The notes under the pieces are model-generated. The model saw only the letters and a list, made by a program, of their open reading frames with translations. It made no database searches and was not told where the DNA came from. 64,000 bases of DNA. It comes from a bacterium. GTDB lineage: Bacteria > CAIWAD01. Positions 34,739-43,548 of this stretch are shown one piece after another. The translations under genes and the position numbers were made by a program. Positions within the stretch are counted from its first letter, which is position 1, and each line of letters opens with the position of its first letter. The DNA lies in contig JAUXWS010000087.1 in NCBI GenBank assembly GCA_030685015.1, positions 62,001-126,000 of the forward strand, given 5' to 3'.

Positions 34739-35901
34739 GTTCCGGGACCCGCCCCCGCATCCTGGTCCTGCTGCCGCACTTCCTGCCGGGCCTCGCCTAC
34801 GGCGGCCCGGTGCGCACCGTGGCCAACCTGCTCGAGCGCATGGGGGAGGAGTTCGACTTCCATCTGTTGACCGCCAACCACGACTTCCGCAGCACCGTCC
34901 CCTATGAGGCGCCCGCCGACCAGTGGCTCGACTGGCGGGGCATGGCCCGCGTGCGCTATGCCACGCCGGCCGGCCTGCGTCCCCCCTCCCTCATCAGCCT
35001 GGTCTGTGATCTGGCCCCGGACCTGTTGTACCTCAACAGCCTCTTCCACCCCCCTTTCTCGCTTTTGCCCATGCAACTGTGGCGCTGGGGTGCATTCGGG
35101 CGGGCGGGTCTGGTGCTGGCGCCGCGTGGGGAGCTGGCCGCGGGCGCGCTGGCGCAGAAGGCGAGGAGGAAGAGCGCCTTCCTGGCTGTCGCACGGAGGC
35201 TGGGCGGCTATCACAAGGTGGTCTGGCAGGCCTCCAGCGAACACGAGGCGGGGGACATCCTTGCCGCCTGGCCCGCGGCCCGCGTCGTGGTGGCCGCCAA
35301 CCTGGGCGTGGCGCCCGCGCTTCGCCCAAGACAACGATGCAAGGAGCCTGGCCAGTTGCGCCTCCTCTTCCTGGGCCGCATCTCCCCCATCAAGAACCTG
35401 CCCTTCCTGCTGGAGCAGCTGGCGCATGTCGAGGGCCGGGTGGAGCTGACCGTGGCCGGCCCGGCGGAGGACCGTGCCCACCTGGATCAATGCCGCCGGC
35501 TGATCGCGACGCTGCCCGCGACCGTGCGCGTCACCTTGGCCGGGGCCGTGGACCGGGAGAGCGCCGACCGCCTGCTGCGCGAGGCCGACCTGTTGGTCCA
35601 GCCCAGCCTGGGCGAGAATTTCGGCCACGCCATCCTGGAGGCCCTGGGCCAGGGCCTGCCCGTCCTCATCAGCGACCGCACGCCCTGGCGGCGCCTGGCG
35701 GAAAGGCAGGCGGGCTGGGACCTGCCTCTAGAGGGGGCGGCCTTCCGGCGCGCGCTGGCCATCGCCCTGTCCTGGAGCGAGGAGGAACGGGCCGCCTGGT
35801 CCGCCGGCGCGCGACAGGCGGGCCGGGCCCATGTGGAGGATCCGCTGCCGCTGGAAGGCCATCGGCGACTCTTCCAGACGGCCCGGGAGTTACGGAGATG
35901 A
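34735..35901 (+). CDS. Glycosyltransferase, GT4 family
   Basis: 388 aa from GTG 34735, which overlaps the previous stop and follows GGGGAGGAG. It starts ILVLLPHFLPGLAYGGPVRT, typical of GT4 enzymes with a glycine-rich donor loop. The C-terminal half has LLFLGRISPIKNLPFLLEQL and QPSLGENFGHAILEALGQGL with E-x7-E. It is the third member of a tightly coupled five-gene run (CapK, GT, GT, heparinase-like, GT). Confidence 0.88.
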   Translation: MSSGTRPRILVLLPHFLPGLAYGGPVRTVANLLERMGEEFDFHLLTANHDFRSTVPYEAPADQWLDWRGMARVRYATPAGLRPPSLISLVCDLAPDLLYLNSLFHPPFSLLPMQLWRWGAFGRAGLVLAPRGELAAGALAQKARRKSAFLAVARRLGGYHKVVWQASSEHEAGDILAAWPAARVVVAANLGVAPALRPRQRCKEPGQLRLLFLGRISPIKNLPFLLEQLAHVEGRVELTVAGPAEDRAHLDQCRRLIATLPATVRVTLAGAVDRESADRLLREADLLVQPSLGENFGHAILEALGQGLPVLISDRTPWRRLAERQAGWDLPLEGAAFRRALAIALSWSEEERAAWSAGARQAGRAHVEDPLPLEGHRRLFQTARELRR

Positions 35902-37892
35902 GCGGCCTGGGTCGGGCGCTGGCCGAGCACGGGCTGGCGGGACTGGGCGAGACCCTGCTCGTCTGGAAGTTGTGGCGCCCCTGGCAGAAGAGACGCTGGG
36001 TGGCGCGCTGCCTGGCCGACGAGGCGGCCCATCCCCTTGACCTGGGCGACAGGACCTGGCAGTGGGCCGCGCCCGGCGACATCCCGCCCGACTGGTACTC
36101 CCCGCACTTCCCGCTCAGCCGGGAGGACCAGGAGCGCCTGCCCGCCGCAGCGTGGACGCCAGTGGAGGTGGAAGGTCTCCGGGACCGGTGCGCGCAGATC
36201 GACCGCGGGGACTTCAGCTGGCTGATGGCGGGCGCGCCCGCCCTGGGGCCCCTACCCGACTGGCATGCCCTGCTCGACCGTGCGGGATCCTGGCCGGACG
36301 TGCCTTCCGACCAGATCGACTACTTGAGCGAAGCACGGCCGGCGGACATCCGCCGCATCTGGGAGCTGAACCGGCACCAGTACTTCATGGTCCTGGGCCG
36401 CGCCTGGCGCCTGGAGCGGGACCCGCGCTGGGCGGCATGCTTCGCCCGGCATCTGGGGGACTGGATCCGGCGCAATCCGCCGGGCCGCGGGCCGAACTGG
36501 ACCCAGGCCCAGGAGGTGGGGCTGCGGGCGGTGAGCTGGTGCTGGGCCTGGCACCTCTTCCACGACGCCCCGGCCTTTACGCCGGAATTGAGGGGGACGA
36601 TGCTGCGGGCCCTCTCCTGGCACCTGCGCTTCCTGGAGCGCGAGACCTGCGCCTTCGGCAAATGGACGCACAACCATCTCATCTCCGAGCTGGCGGGCCT
36701 CCACCTGGTCAGCTCGCTCTTTCCACAGATGCGGCAGGCCGGACGACTGGAGCGCTGGAGCCGCCGGCTGCTGCTGCGCGAAGCGGGGAAGCAGGTCTGG
36801 CCGGACGGCCTGGCCGGCGAGTTGGCCACCGCCTACATGGGCTTCGTGCTGGACACGCTCTGCGGCGTGCTGGCCTGCCGGCGCGAGAGCTGGCGCGGAT
36901 CCGTCCTCGAGGAGCGGGTGGCGGCCATGGGCGGGGCCATGGCCTGGCTGACCCGCCCCGACGGCAGCCTGCCCAGCGTGGGGGACTCGGACGACGGGCG
37001 CGGCTGGATCCTGTCGGAGGAGCCGGTGCGTCGCAGCGCCTACGGCCAACTGCCCGCCCTGCTGCTGGGAGGGAGAGTCGAGGCGTGGGTGGCCGCGGAG
37101 GCGGATGTGGCATGGCGCTGGCTCTTCCCCGCCGCGGCGGAGCGCTGCTCCCGCCAGGGAGGACCGGCGCCGGCGGGACGCGTCTTTCGGGAGGGGGGCA
37201 TTTGGAGCTGGCGGCGCCACGCGGGGCAGGATTCCGACTGGCTCCTGCTGCGCGGCGGCGCCACCCGGCGCCGGCGCTGGGTGCAGCAGGGCCATCACCA
37301 CGCCGACCTCCTTTCCTTCGAGTACGTCCATGGCGGCCGTCCGCTCCTGCTCGACCCCGGCAGCTATGCCTACGGCCGTGAGACCGCGCTGCGCCTGCGC
37401 TACCGAGGCAGCCGCGTCCACAACGGCTTGTGGGTGGAGGACCTGGAGCCCTGCGACTTCCGCGGCCTGCGCTTCGGTGTGTGGGATCTGCCCCTCAGCC
37501 GCTGGATCCAAGCTCCCACCGCCGCGCGGCCGGAGGCCTGCCTGGAGTTCAGTCGGGGAGCGGTGACCCATCGCCGCCTGCTGCGTCCCCTGCCGGACGG
37601 CTTCGAACTGGTCGACTGGATCCGCCGCCCGGCGGAGCGGTGCGCCGAGCTGGGCTTCCAGCTGGCGCCCGGGATCGAGGCCCGGGCCGGTACCGCCGGC
37701 TGGACGCTCCCCGGACTGGGCCTGGCATTGGAGGTGGAGAGCAGGGAGGGCGGCCCGGCCCTGGCGCGGATCGATCAAGGCCGCGTGTCCAGGCGCTACG
37801 GCGAGGAGGAGGCCGCCCTTCGGCTTTGCCTGGAGCTGCCGCCCCTTCCGCTCTGCCGGATCGTGACGCGCCTGCGCCCCACGTCATCATGA
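35898..37892 (+). CDS. Heparinase II/III-family (alginate-lyase-like) protein
   Basis: 664 aa, ATG overlapping the previous stop. The N-terminal alpha-toroid domain (about 60-400) contains NRHQYFMVLGRAWRL, PNWTQAQEVGLRAVSWCWAW and GKWTHNHLISELAGL with catalytic-type Asn-His. The C-terminal beta-sandwich domain contains WVQQGHHHADLLSFEYVHGG and LLDPGSYAYG, the family signature HADxLSFxL-D-G-Y. There is no signal peptide, unlike secreted lyases. Such members are regular parts of EPS clusters and may trim or modify the glycan. Confidence 0.88.
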   Translation: MSGLGRALAEHGLAGLGETLLVWKLWRPWQKRRWVARCLADEAAHPLDLGDRTWQWAAPGDIPPDWYSPHFPLSREDQERLPAAAWTPVEVEGLRDRCAQIDRGDFSWLMAGAPALGPLPDWHALLDRAGSWPDVPSDQIDYLSEARPADIRRIWELNRHQYFMVLGRAWRLERDPRWAACFARHLGDWIRRNPPGRGPNWTQAQEVGLRAVSWCWAWHLFHDAPAFTPELRGTMLRALSWHLRFLERETCAFGKWTHNHLISELAGLHLVSSLFPQMRQAGRLERWSRRLLLREAGKQVWPDGLAGELATAYMGFVLDTLCGVLACRRESWRGSVLEERVAAMGGAMAWLTRPDGSLPSVGDSDDGRGWILSEEPVRRSAYGQLPALLLGGRVEAWVAAEADVAWRWLFPAAAERCSRQGGPAPAGRVFREGGIWSWRRHAGQDSDWLLLRGGATRRRRWVQQGHHHADLLSFEYVHGGRPLLLDPGSYAYGRETALRLRYRGSRVHNGLWVEDLEPCDFRGLRFGVWDLPLSRWIQAPTAARPEACLEFSRGAVTHRRLLRPLPDGFELVDWIRRPAERCAELGFQLAPGIEARAGTAGWTLPGLGLALEVESREGGPALARIDQGRVSRRYGEEEAALRLCLELPPLPLCRIVTRLRPTSS

Positions 37893-37899
37893 GGCCGCC

Positions 37900-39078
37900 A
37901 TGCGCCTGATCTACCGCTTCTCGGGACCGGTCACCAACAAGGTCATCCATTCCCAGGTGGTGGGCACGCTGGCTGCCTTGCGCGACGAGGGAGTGGAGGT
38001 CGACCTCGCCGCCTGGTGCGGGCTGGGGCACGCCCTGCGCCACCTGCCGGCCTACCGGGAGGCGGGGGCCGTCCTTCGCCGGCGCCTCCAGGCACCCTTG
38101 GCCGTGCGTTGGACCATCGACCGCTGGCCCTGGCTGGACCGCCGGCTCAAGGACAGGGAGCTGCGGAGGGCCGTGGGCCAGGCCGGCGCACAAAAGCTTG
38201 TCCTGCAGACCCGCTCCGCTGACATGGCGGCGCTGATGGCCCTTCTGCGGCGCTCCCGCCCGGCGCTCCGCTTTGTCTACGAACTACGCGGCGACAGCAT
38301 CGCCGAGCAGGACTACCGCATCGGGCCACGGCCCGCGCCCGAGCGGCGGCGCGCGGTGGACAGGCTGTCCCGGGATCTGGCGGCGGCGGATCTTGTCCTG
38401 TGCGTGTCCCGGCGCCTTGCGCACCTCGTGGCGGAGCGCCACGGCGTGGCGGCGGAGCGCCTGCACGTCATGCCATGCACGGCCGACGAGAACTGCTTTC
38501 GCCGTGATGAAGGGGAGCGCATGGTGCGCCGGCGGGACTTGGGCCTGGCGGAGCGGGACTTCCTGCTCGTCTACTCGGGCAGCCTGCGCAAGGGCTGGGA
38601 TGCCCCCGCGCTCCTGGGCGCCTTCCTTCACGCGAATTTGAGCGCCGAGCCCGGGCTGCAGGTCCTGCTGCTCAGTCCGGACCACGCCGCGGCGGCCGCC
38701 CTGGCCACCCGGCTGCCGGCGGGGCGCGTCCATTGCCGCAGCTCCGACCACTGGGGGATGCCGGCCTGGCTGAGCGCGGCCGACGCCGGCCTTCTCCTGC
38801 GCGAGGATCATCCCCTCAATGCCGTTGCATCGCCCACCAAGGCGGCCGAGATGCTGCTCTGCGGGCTGCCCCTGGTGATCAGCCCCGCAGTGGGGGACTA
38901 CTCGGAGTGGGTGGCGCGGGCCGGCCTTGGGGTGGTGGCCACGGAGCATCTGCTCCCCGCCGGGGCCTGGAGCCGGCTGCGCGGTCTTGATCCGGCCCAC
39001 ATCCGTCAGGAAGCGCTGGAACAGGTGGGGCGGGGCGGCCCGATCCGGCGGCTGGCCGCACGCCTGAGGGAGCTGTAG
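37900..39078 (+). CDS. Glycosyltransferase
   Basis: 392 aa, ATG 37900, 8 bp after the heparinase-like gene. The N-terminal domain starts MRLIYRFSGPVTNKVIHSQV. The C-terminal domain has LLVYSGSLRKGWDAPALLG and MPAWLSAADAGLLLREDHPLN followed by SPTKAAEMLLCGLPLVIS, the donor-site region of GT4 proteins with the usual P-T/S-K-x-x-E-x-x. The last 200 bp overlap the antisense 3' end of the O-antigen ligase gene. Confidence 0.82.
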   Translation: MRLIYRFSGPVTNKVIHSQVVGTLAALRDEGVEVDLAAWCGLGHALRHLPAYREAGAVLRRRLQAPLAVRWTIDRWPWLDRRLKDRELRRAVGQAGAQKLVLQTRSADMAALMALLRRSRPALRFVYELRGDSIAEQDYRIGPRPAPERRRAVDRLSRDLAAADLVLCVSRRLAHLVAERHGVAAERLHVMPCTADENCFRRDEGERMVRRRDLGLAERDFLLVYSGSLRKGWDAPALLGAFLHANLSAEPGLQVLLLSPDHAAAAALATRLPAGRVHCRSSDHWGMPAWLSAADAGLLLREDHPLNAVASPTKAAEMLLCGLPLVISPAVGDYSEWVARAGLGVVATEHLLPAGAWSRLRGLDPAHIRQEALEQVGRGGPIRRLAARLREL

Positions 39079-40537
39079 CCGCCGCCCGCATGCGCCAGGC
39101 ATCCTCCTCGAAGCGGGGCAGCATCCACAACAGGGCCGCCACCAGCCAGAACATGCCGTGGATGTATATGGCGTTGTTGTGGGTGAGTCGGCCCCCGCCG
39201 AAAAAGAGCACGAACTGGTAGTAGAAGAGCCCGGTCAGGATGCCGAAGTTGAGGCGCTTCAAGTAGGGTTCGCCCAGGCGTCGCACATTGAGCAGGCCGC
39301 GCGCGAAGATGGTGCCCACCACGCCCAGGTAGGCCAGGATCCCCACCAGGCCCTGCTCCGTCAGGATCGTCACGTAGTAGTTGTGCGGCGTGATGGCCTG
39401 GGCGCGCGTATTCATGGCGGCCGGAAGGTACTGGAGCGGTCCGATGCCCAGCCAGGGATGATCGCGCACCAGGTTCAGGGCGAAACTCCACATCACCAGC
39501 CGTTTCTGGGCGGAGCCGTCCATCATGAAGGACTCGTCCAGCAGGATGCGGCGGTTCAGGTAGTCCAGCACCTTGTCGTGCAGGAAGAAGAGGACCAGGC
39601 CGAGCACGGCGAGCTTCATCCAGGCCTTGATGTTGCGGGTCCGGCCGAACACGATGAAGAGGAGGAGGACGATGATGCCCCCCAGCAGGGCCGCCCGATG
39701 CTCGGTGGCGATGATGAAATAGGTGGAGACGAGGATGATGGCATAGGGCAGCAGGTTGGCCCTCTGCAGGGCCCGGCCGCGGATCATGACCACCGCCACC
39801 GGCACCAGCAGCATGAAGACGCGGTTCCCCACCTCCGAATTGACGAAGCCGGCCCCCACCAGGAAGCGGCGCACGCCGCCGCTGATGCGGGTCTGGGCGG
39901 ACAGCACCTCGCCCACATCCAGCCCGATGGTCTGGTCCAGCACGAAGACCCAGGTCAGGGACAGGACGGCGAAGAGCGCCAGGGACAGCATGAGCGCACG
40001 CAGAAAGCGATCCATGTCCAGCCGGTGGCGCACCGCCGCGCAAGCCATGAGGAAGAGGGCGAAGGGAAGCAGGTTCTCCTGGACCAGGTACCAGATGGTG
40101 GACGGGTGCGTGACCTGGTTGACCACCAGCGAGAGCAGCGCCCCCACCAGCAGGACAAGCATGCAGCTGAGCAGCGCCGTCAGCCGGTGGGCCGCCAGGC
40201 GGCGGTGATGCCAGAGATAGACGGTCAGCAGCAGGACGAGCACCGTCTCGATGTAGATGTGCATGCCGAACACGTTGAGCTCGACCCGGCGGTGGAGTGT
40301 GCTGATGAGGGGGAAGGACAGGATGAAGACGGTGAAGAGCCGGTGGCGCTGGTCGCGCGCGGCGAGGAAGAAGACGTAGATCGACATGGCCAGCGCGGCC
40401 ATCAGCGGAAGCAGCACGTAGACCTTCTCCTGTCCGGCCAGAAGATACTCCGCCAGGCGGATCAGGCCGGGGAGTCCGAAGATGACGCCACCGAGGACGC
40501 CGGCCATGACGAGAACGCCGAGCAGAAGGGGTGCCAT
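38879..40537 (-). CDS. O-antigen ligase/polymerase (Wzy_C family) with a long tail
   Basis: 552 aa from ATG 40537, whose first base overlaps the TGA of the Wzi-like gene (TGATG). It has about 12 transmembrane segments. The periplasmic loop carries ITPHNYYVTILTEQGLVGI, the conserved H-N-x-(6-8)-E-x-G motif of O-antigen ligases and polymerases. The conserved body ends near RFEEDAWRMRAAA at about 39090. The remaining 70 residues are Pro/Gly/Arg-rich and come from DNA antisense to the neighbouring glycosyltransferase, so the natural stop may have been lost. Confidence 0.85.
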   Translation of the reverse strand: MAPLLLGVLVMAGVLGGVIFGLPGLIRLAEYLLAGQEKVYVLLPLMAALAMSIYVFFLAARDQRHRLFTVFILSFPLISTLHRRVELNVFGMHIYIETVLVLLLTVYLWHHRRLAAHRLTALLSCMLVLLVGALLSLVVNQVTHPSTIWYLVQENLLPFALFLMACAAVRHRLDMDRFLRALMLSLALFAVLSLTWVFVLDQTIGLDVGEVLSAQTRISGGVRRFLVGAGFVNSEVGNRVFMLLVPVAVVMIRGRALQRANLLPYAIILVSTYFIIATEHRAALLGGIIVLLLFIVFGRTRNIKAWMKLAVLGLVLFFLHDKVLDYLNRRILLDESFMMDGSAQKRLVMWSFALNLVRDHPWLGIGPLQYLPAAMNTRAQAITPHNYYVTILTEQGLVGILAYLGVVGTIFARGLLNVRRLGEPYLKRLNFGILTGLFYYQFVLFFGGGRLTHNNAIYIHGMFWLVAALLWMLPRFEEDAWRMRAAATAPSGVRPAAGSGRPAPPVPALPDGCGPDQDRAAGSRPRRGADAPWPPPQGRPAPPTPSSPPLRG

Positions 40538-41898
40538 CAGCGCTCCTCTCCCTGCGTCCACCGCCACGCCAGGCGGGTGACGACGGACCAGCCTCGCCCG
40601 GGATTGCGGTGCTCGGCACTGGCGGCGAGGGAGAGCTGGTCGTTCACCTGGGCCATCGCCTGGCAGCGGACCAGCCACTGGGTGGTCACCGGCGGCAGGG
40701 GCCAGGGGGCACCGGCCGTCGCCTCCGCGTCCCAGGCCGCGCCCGGGCGGATGGCACCCAGCTCGATCCGCCCCACTCCCAGCGAAAGGAGGCGGGGCCG
40801 CCCCGTCAGCCGATAGACCTGCAACTGGGCGTGCAGTTCGCGGCAGTCCCCCCCCTCCTCGTTGCCGATCACCTGGCCTTGCTGCAAGTAGCTCGTCTCC
40901 TCGCCCCGGTGGATGTAGGTCCAATGGGAGAGGGCGCTGCCTTCCCCGCGTAGCCGGATCATGTACTGGCGGGCAAGGGGGCGGCGCAGGGCGAGGCCGA
41001 GGGTCAGGCCCAGCGCGTCGTCCAGGCGGGCCCGGTCCGCCGCGTCGATCTGGAACTCGTCCACCAGCACTTCTCCATACCAGGTCAGGCGCGAGCCGCC
41101 GGGCAGATCGTGCCACAGGTCCCACGTCGCAAAGAGCGTGCTGTTGTCCTGGTCGTGGCCCAGGCCATGGTCGGCCTCCGAGAATCCCTCGAAGTTCTCG
41201 AGGAAGTAGGGGACGAAGGGATTGAAGAAGTGCCAGTCGAAGGAGCGCTGCCTGCCACTGAAGAGGATCTGGTCGCCCAGCGAGAAACGCGCCCTGAGAT
41301 GGGCCGGCTGCCAGACGAAGCGATGCCGCGCGAACCAGCGTGCCAGGTCGGGATCCTCGCTGGAACCCAGTCGCGCCCCCGCCGTCTCCAGGCTGAACAC
41401 GTCATCGGGCCGGCGCAGGCGGAAGCGGAACATGTCGACGGGTGGAAGGTGGGCGGGCCAGGCCAGCTCCGACAAGTGATCCAGGCCGGCGCCCAGATTG
41501 CGTCGGCCCCATTCCGCCACCAGCCAGGGTGTCTCCCAGCCCAGGGTGGCATGCAGCACCCGCCCCGTCCACCCGCCCCGCTCCGTGTGGGTGCCAAGCA
41601 GGACCTCGCCCTCCTCCGCCGTCGTTCCGGCCAGCCAGAAGCCCGCCCACAGCGAGGGCCCAAGCCGGGCATGGCCCCCACCCTCCCCCCACACTCCCGG
41701 AACGGTGCTGCCGGCGCGGAGCTCCAGGGAACGGGCTTCACGGGACCATGGCCGGGTGAGGACGTCCACCCCTTCCTCCGCCAGGCGCAGACGGAGGAGT
41801 TCGCCGAAGGGATCCGCGGGCAGGAGCCAGTCCGCCGCGACCGCCGCACGCATCAGGGCGAGGATCGCCACGGCCAGTGGCAGACGGGGGCGGATCAT
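40537..41898 (-). CDS. Wzi-like outer-membrane beta-barrel (capsule assembly)
   Basis: 453 aa. A signal peptide (about 1-21, LAVAILALMRAAVA/ADW) is followed by alternating strands rich in aromatic residues. The Wzi-like core reads RPDDVFSLETAGARLG, SLGDQILFSGRQRSFDWHFF, NPFVPYFLENFEGF and TLFATWDLWHDL. Wzi proteins sit in the outer membrane and tether or help export the capsule. The gene lies between the WecA-type and ligase genes, coupled to both by 1-4 nt overlaps. The C-terminus (RLAWRWTQGEER) does not end in the usual aromatic barrel residue. Confidence 0.75.
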   Translation of the reverse strand: MIRPRLPLAVAILALMRAAVAADWLLPADPFGELLRLRLAEEGVDVLTRPWSREARSLELRAGSTVPGVWGEGGGHARLGPSLWAGFWLAGTTAEEGEVLLGTHTERGGWTGRVLHATLGWETPWLVAEWGRRNLGAGLDHLSELAWPAHLPPVDMFRFRLRRPDDVFSLETAGARLGSSEDPDLARWFARHRFVWQPAHLRARFSLGDQILFSGRQRSFDWHFFNPFVPYFLENFEGFSEADHGLGHDQDNSTLFATWDLWHDLPGGSRLTWYGEVLVDEFQIDAADRARLDDALGLTLGLALRRPLARQYMIRLRGEGSALSHWTYIHRGEETSYLQQGQVIGNEEGGDCRELHAQLQVYRLTGRPRLLSLGVGRIELGAIRPGAAWDAEATAGAPWPLPPVTTQWLVRCQAMAQVNDQLSLAASAEHRNPGRGWSVVTRLAWRWTQGEER

Positions 41899-43499
41899 CG
41901 CAACAAACCCGCCACCGTGACCACGGCCAGGGAGGCGACGGCCAAGGCATGGACGCGGTTCTCCTCCAGCGGCGCCAGGCTGGCCCAGACGCGGTAGACG
42001 AAGAAGAAGGCCAGCATCTCCACGCCCAGCAGGTCCGTCGAAAAGGTCGCCTTCAACTGCACAGGCAGATAGAAGAGCAGGATCGCCCCGAACACGAGGA
42101 AGTACTCGATGGGGTTGGTGACGAGGACGATGCGCCGGAACCAGGCGATGAAACAGAGGCCGCTGTAGACAGTCAGCGCCAGCCCCAGCCCCAGCCAGGC
42201 GCGGGCCACCGGCTGGTCCAGGTCATGGATGCCGAAACCGCTCTGGTGCAGGATGAAGAAGTGGGTGGCCACGATCAGGGCCACCGTGATGGAAAGACGG
42301 GACTGCCCGGAACTGCGCAGGCGCATCCACGACCAGAAGGCGTAGCCCAAGGCCAGCGTGGCAGGCAGCACGCCGTACTTCAGGTCGACGCCCCTTACCA
42401 TGAACAGCTCAAGCCCGAAGAGGAGGACGAGGGCCAGCCCCGTGACGCGCGGCAGTAGGGCGTGAGGGCCCGCTTGGACCCCGCCGGATGCCACCCGGAC
42501 GGATTCGGAAGAAGGCCGACGGTGCTCCTGCCACCGCCTGATCAAAAAGATGCCGATCAGCGCCAGGATCAGGCCCAGCCCCATCCATCGAAGCTTCAAG
42601 GGACTCAGGGCCAGGATGGGAAAAAGCCCCACGAGGCTGGCCAGCATGTACTCCAGGTAGACCACGCTGTCCTGGCGCAGGCCCAGACCGATCAGAAGGT
42701 GATGCAGGTGCTTGCGGTCGGCCAGGAAGGGGGAGCGTCCGGCACTCAGGCGCCGGATGAAGACCTGCAGCGTGTCCAGCATGGGGATGGCGAAAAAGCA
42801 GAGGGCCGTCCAGGGAGGCAGGCGGCCGCCCTCTTGATTGACAAGGAAGACGGCGGCCAGCACGAAGCCGAGCAGGTAGGAGCCGGCGTCCCCCATGAAG
42901 ATCGTGGCTGGCCAGGTGTTGACGCGGAGGAAGCCCACGACGCTGGCGATCAGCGCGATGAGCACGGCCACCGTCCGCCATTCGTCCCCGTGGATCAGGT
43001 ACATGCCCAGGCAGAGCCCGCCAATGACGACCAGCCCGCCAGCCAGGCCGTCCAGGCCGTCCTGCAGGTTGACGGCGTTGATGAGGAAGACCATGAAGAG
43101 GCCGGCGACCGGCCAGCTGAGCCAGGGGTCGCCGCCGACCAGCGGCAGGTTGATGACGGGACGGGCGATGGCCAGGAAGACCGCCGCCGTGACCCACTGC
43201 AGGCCGAACTTGGTCCAAGGGGAGAGGCCGATGAGGTCATCGGTCAGGCCCACGGCGGAGATGATGAGGGATCCGGCCAGGATGGCCCGCACGGCGGGGG
43301 TGAAGGGAATGAAGACCAACGAGGTCAAGAGAAAGGCGAAGACGATGAGCACGCCCCCGATGCGCGGAATGGGCACGGTGTGGACCTTGCGCCCGTCCGG
43401 CTGGTCGACGGCTCCGATGTGGAGGGCGAGACGCTGCAGCAGCGGCATGAGCAGGATCATGATGCTGAGGGCGAACACGCCGACGAGGAGATAGGTCAC
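41895..43499 (-). CDS. WecA/TagO-type undecaprenyl-phosphate sugar-1-phosphate transferase with extra membrane domain
   Basis: 534 aa. The first 330 residues match the MraY/WecA family: RKVHTVPIPRIGGVLIVF, the metal DD motif in SAVGLTDDLIGLSPWTK, NLQDGLDGLAGG, TIFMGDAGSYLLGF and RKHLHHLLIGLGL (the HIHH motif). It would start repeat-unit synthesis by placing GlcNAc-1-P or similar on undecaprenyl phosphate. Residues about 350-534 form a second hydrophobic block with five or six helices and no motif I recognise. Usual WecA proteins end near 350 aa. Confidence 0.88.
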   Translation of the reverse strand: MTYLLVGVFALSIMILLMPLLQRLALHIGAVDQPDGRKVHTVPIPRIGGVLIVFAFLLTSLVFIPFTPAVRAILAGSLIISAVGLTDDLIGLSPWTKFGLQWVTAAVFLAIARPVINLPLVGGDPWLSWPVAGLFMVFLINAVNLQDGLDGLAGGLVVIGGLCLGMYLIHGDEWRTVAVLIALIASVVGFLRVNTWPATIFMGDAGSYLLGFVLAAVFLVNQEGGRLPPWTALCFFAIPMLDTLQVFIRRLSAGRSPFLADRKHLHHLLIGLGLRQDSVVYLEYMLASLVGLFPILALSPLKLRWMGLGLILALIGIFLIRRWQEHRRPSSESVRVASGGVQAGPHALLPRVTGLALVLLFGLELFMVRGVDLKYGVLPATLALGYAFWSWMRLRSSGQSRLSITVALIVATHFFILHQSGFGIHDLDQPVARAWLGLGLALTVYSGLCFIAWFRRIVLVTNPIEYFLVFGAILLFYLPVQLKATFSTDLLGVEMLAFFFVYRVWASLAPLEENRVHALAVASLAVVTVAGLLR

Positions 43500-43548
43500 C
43501 GCCGCTTCCTCGGGTTGGGCGCCGGACCAGGATGGCGGACTCCGGGCC

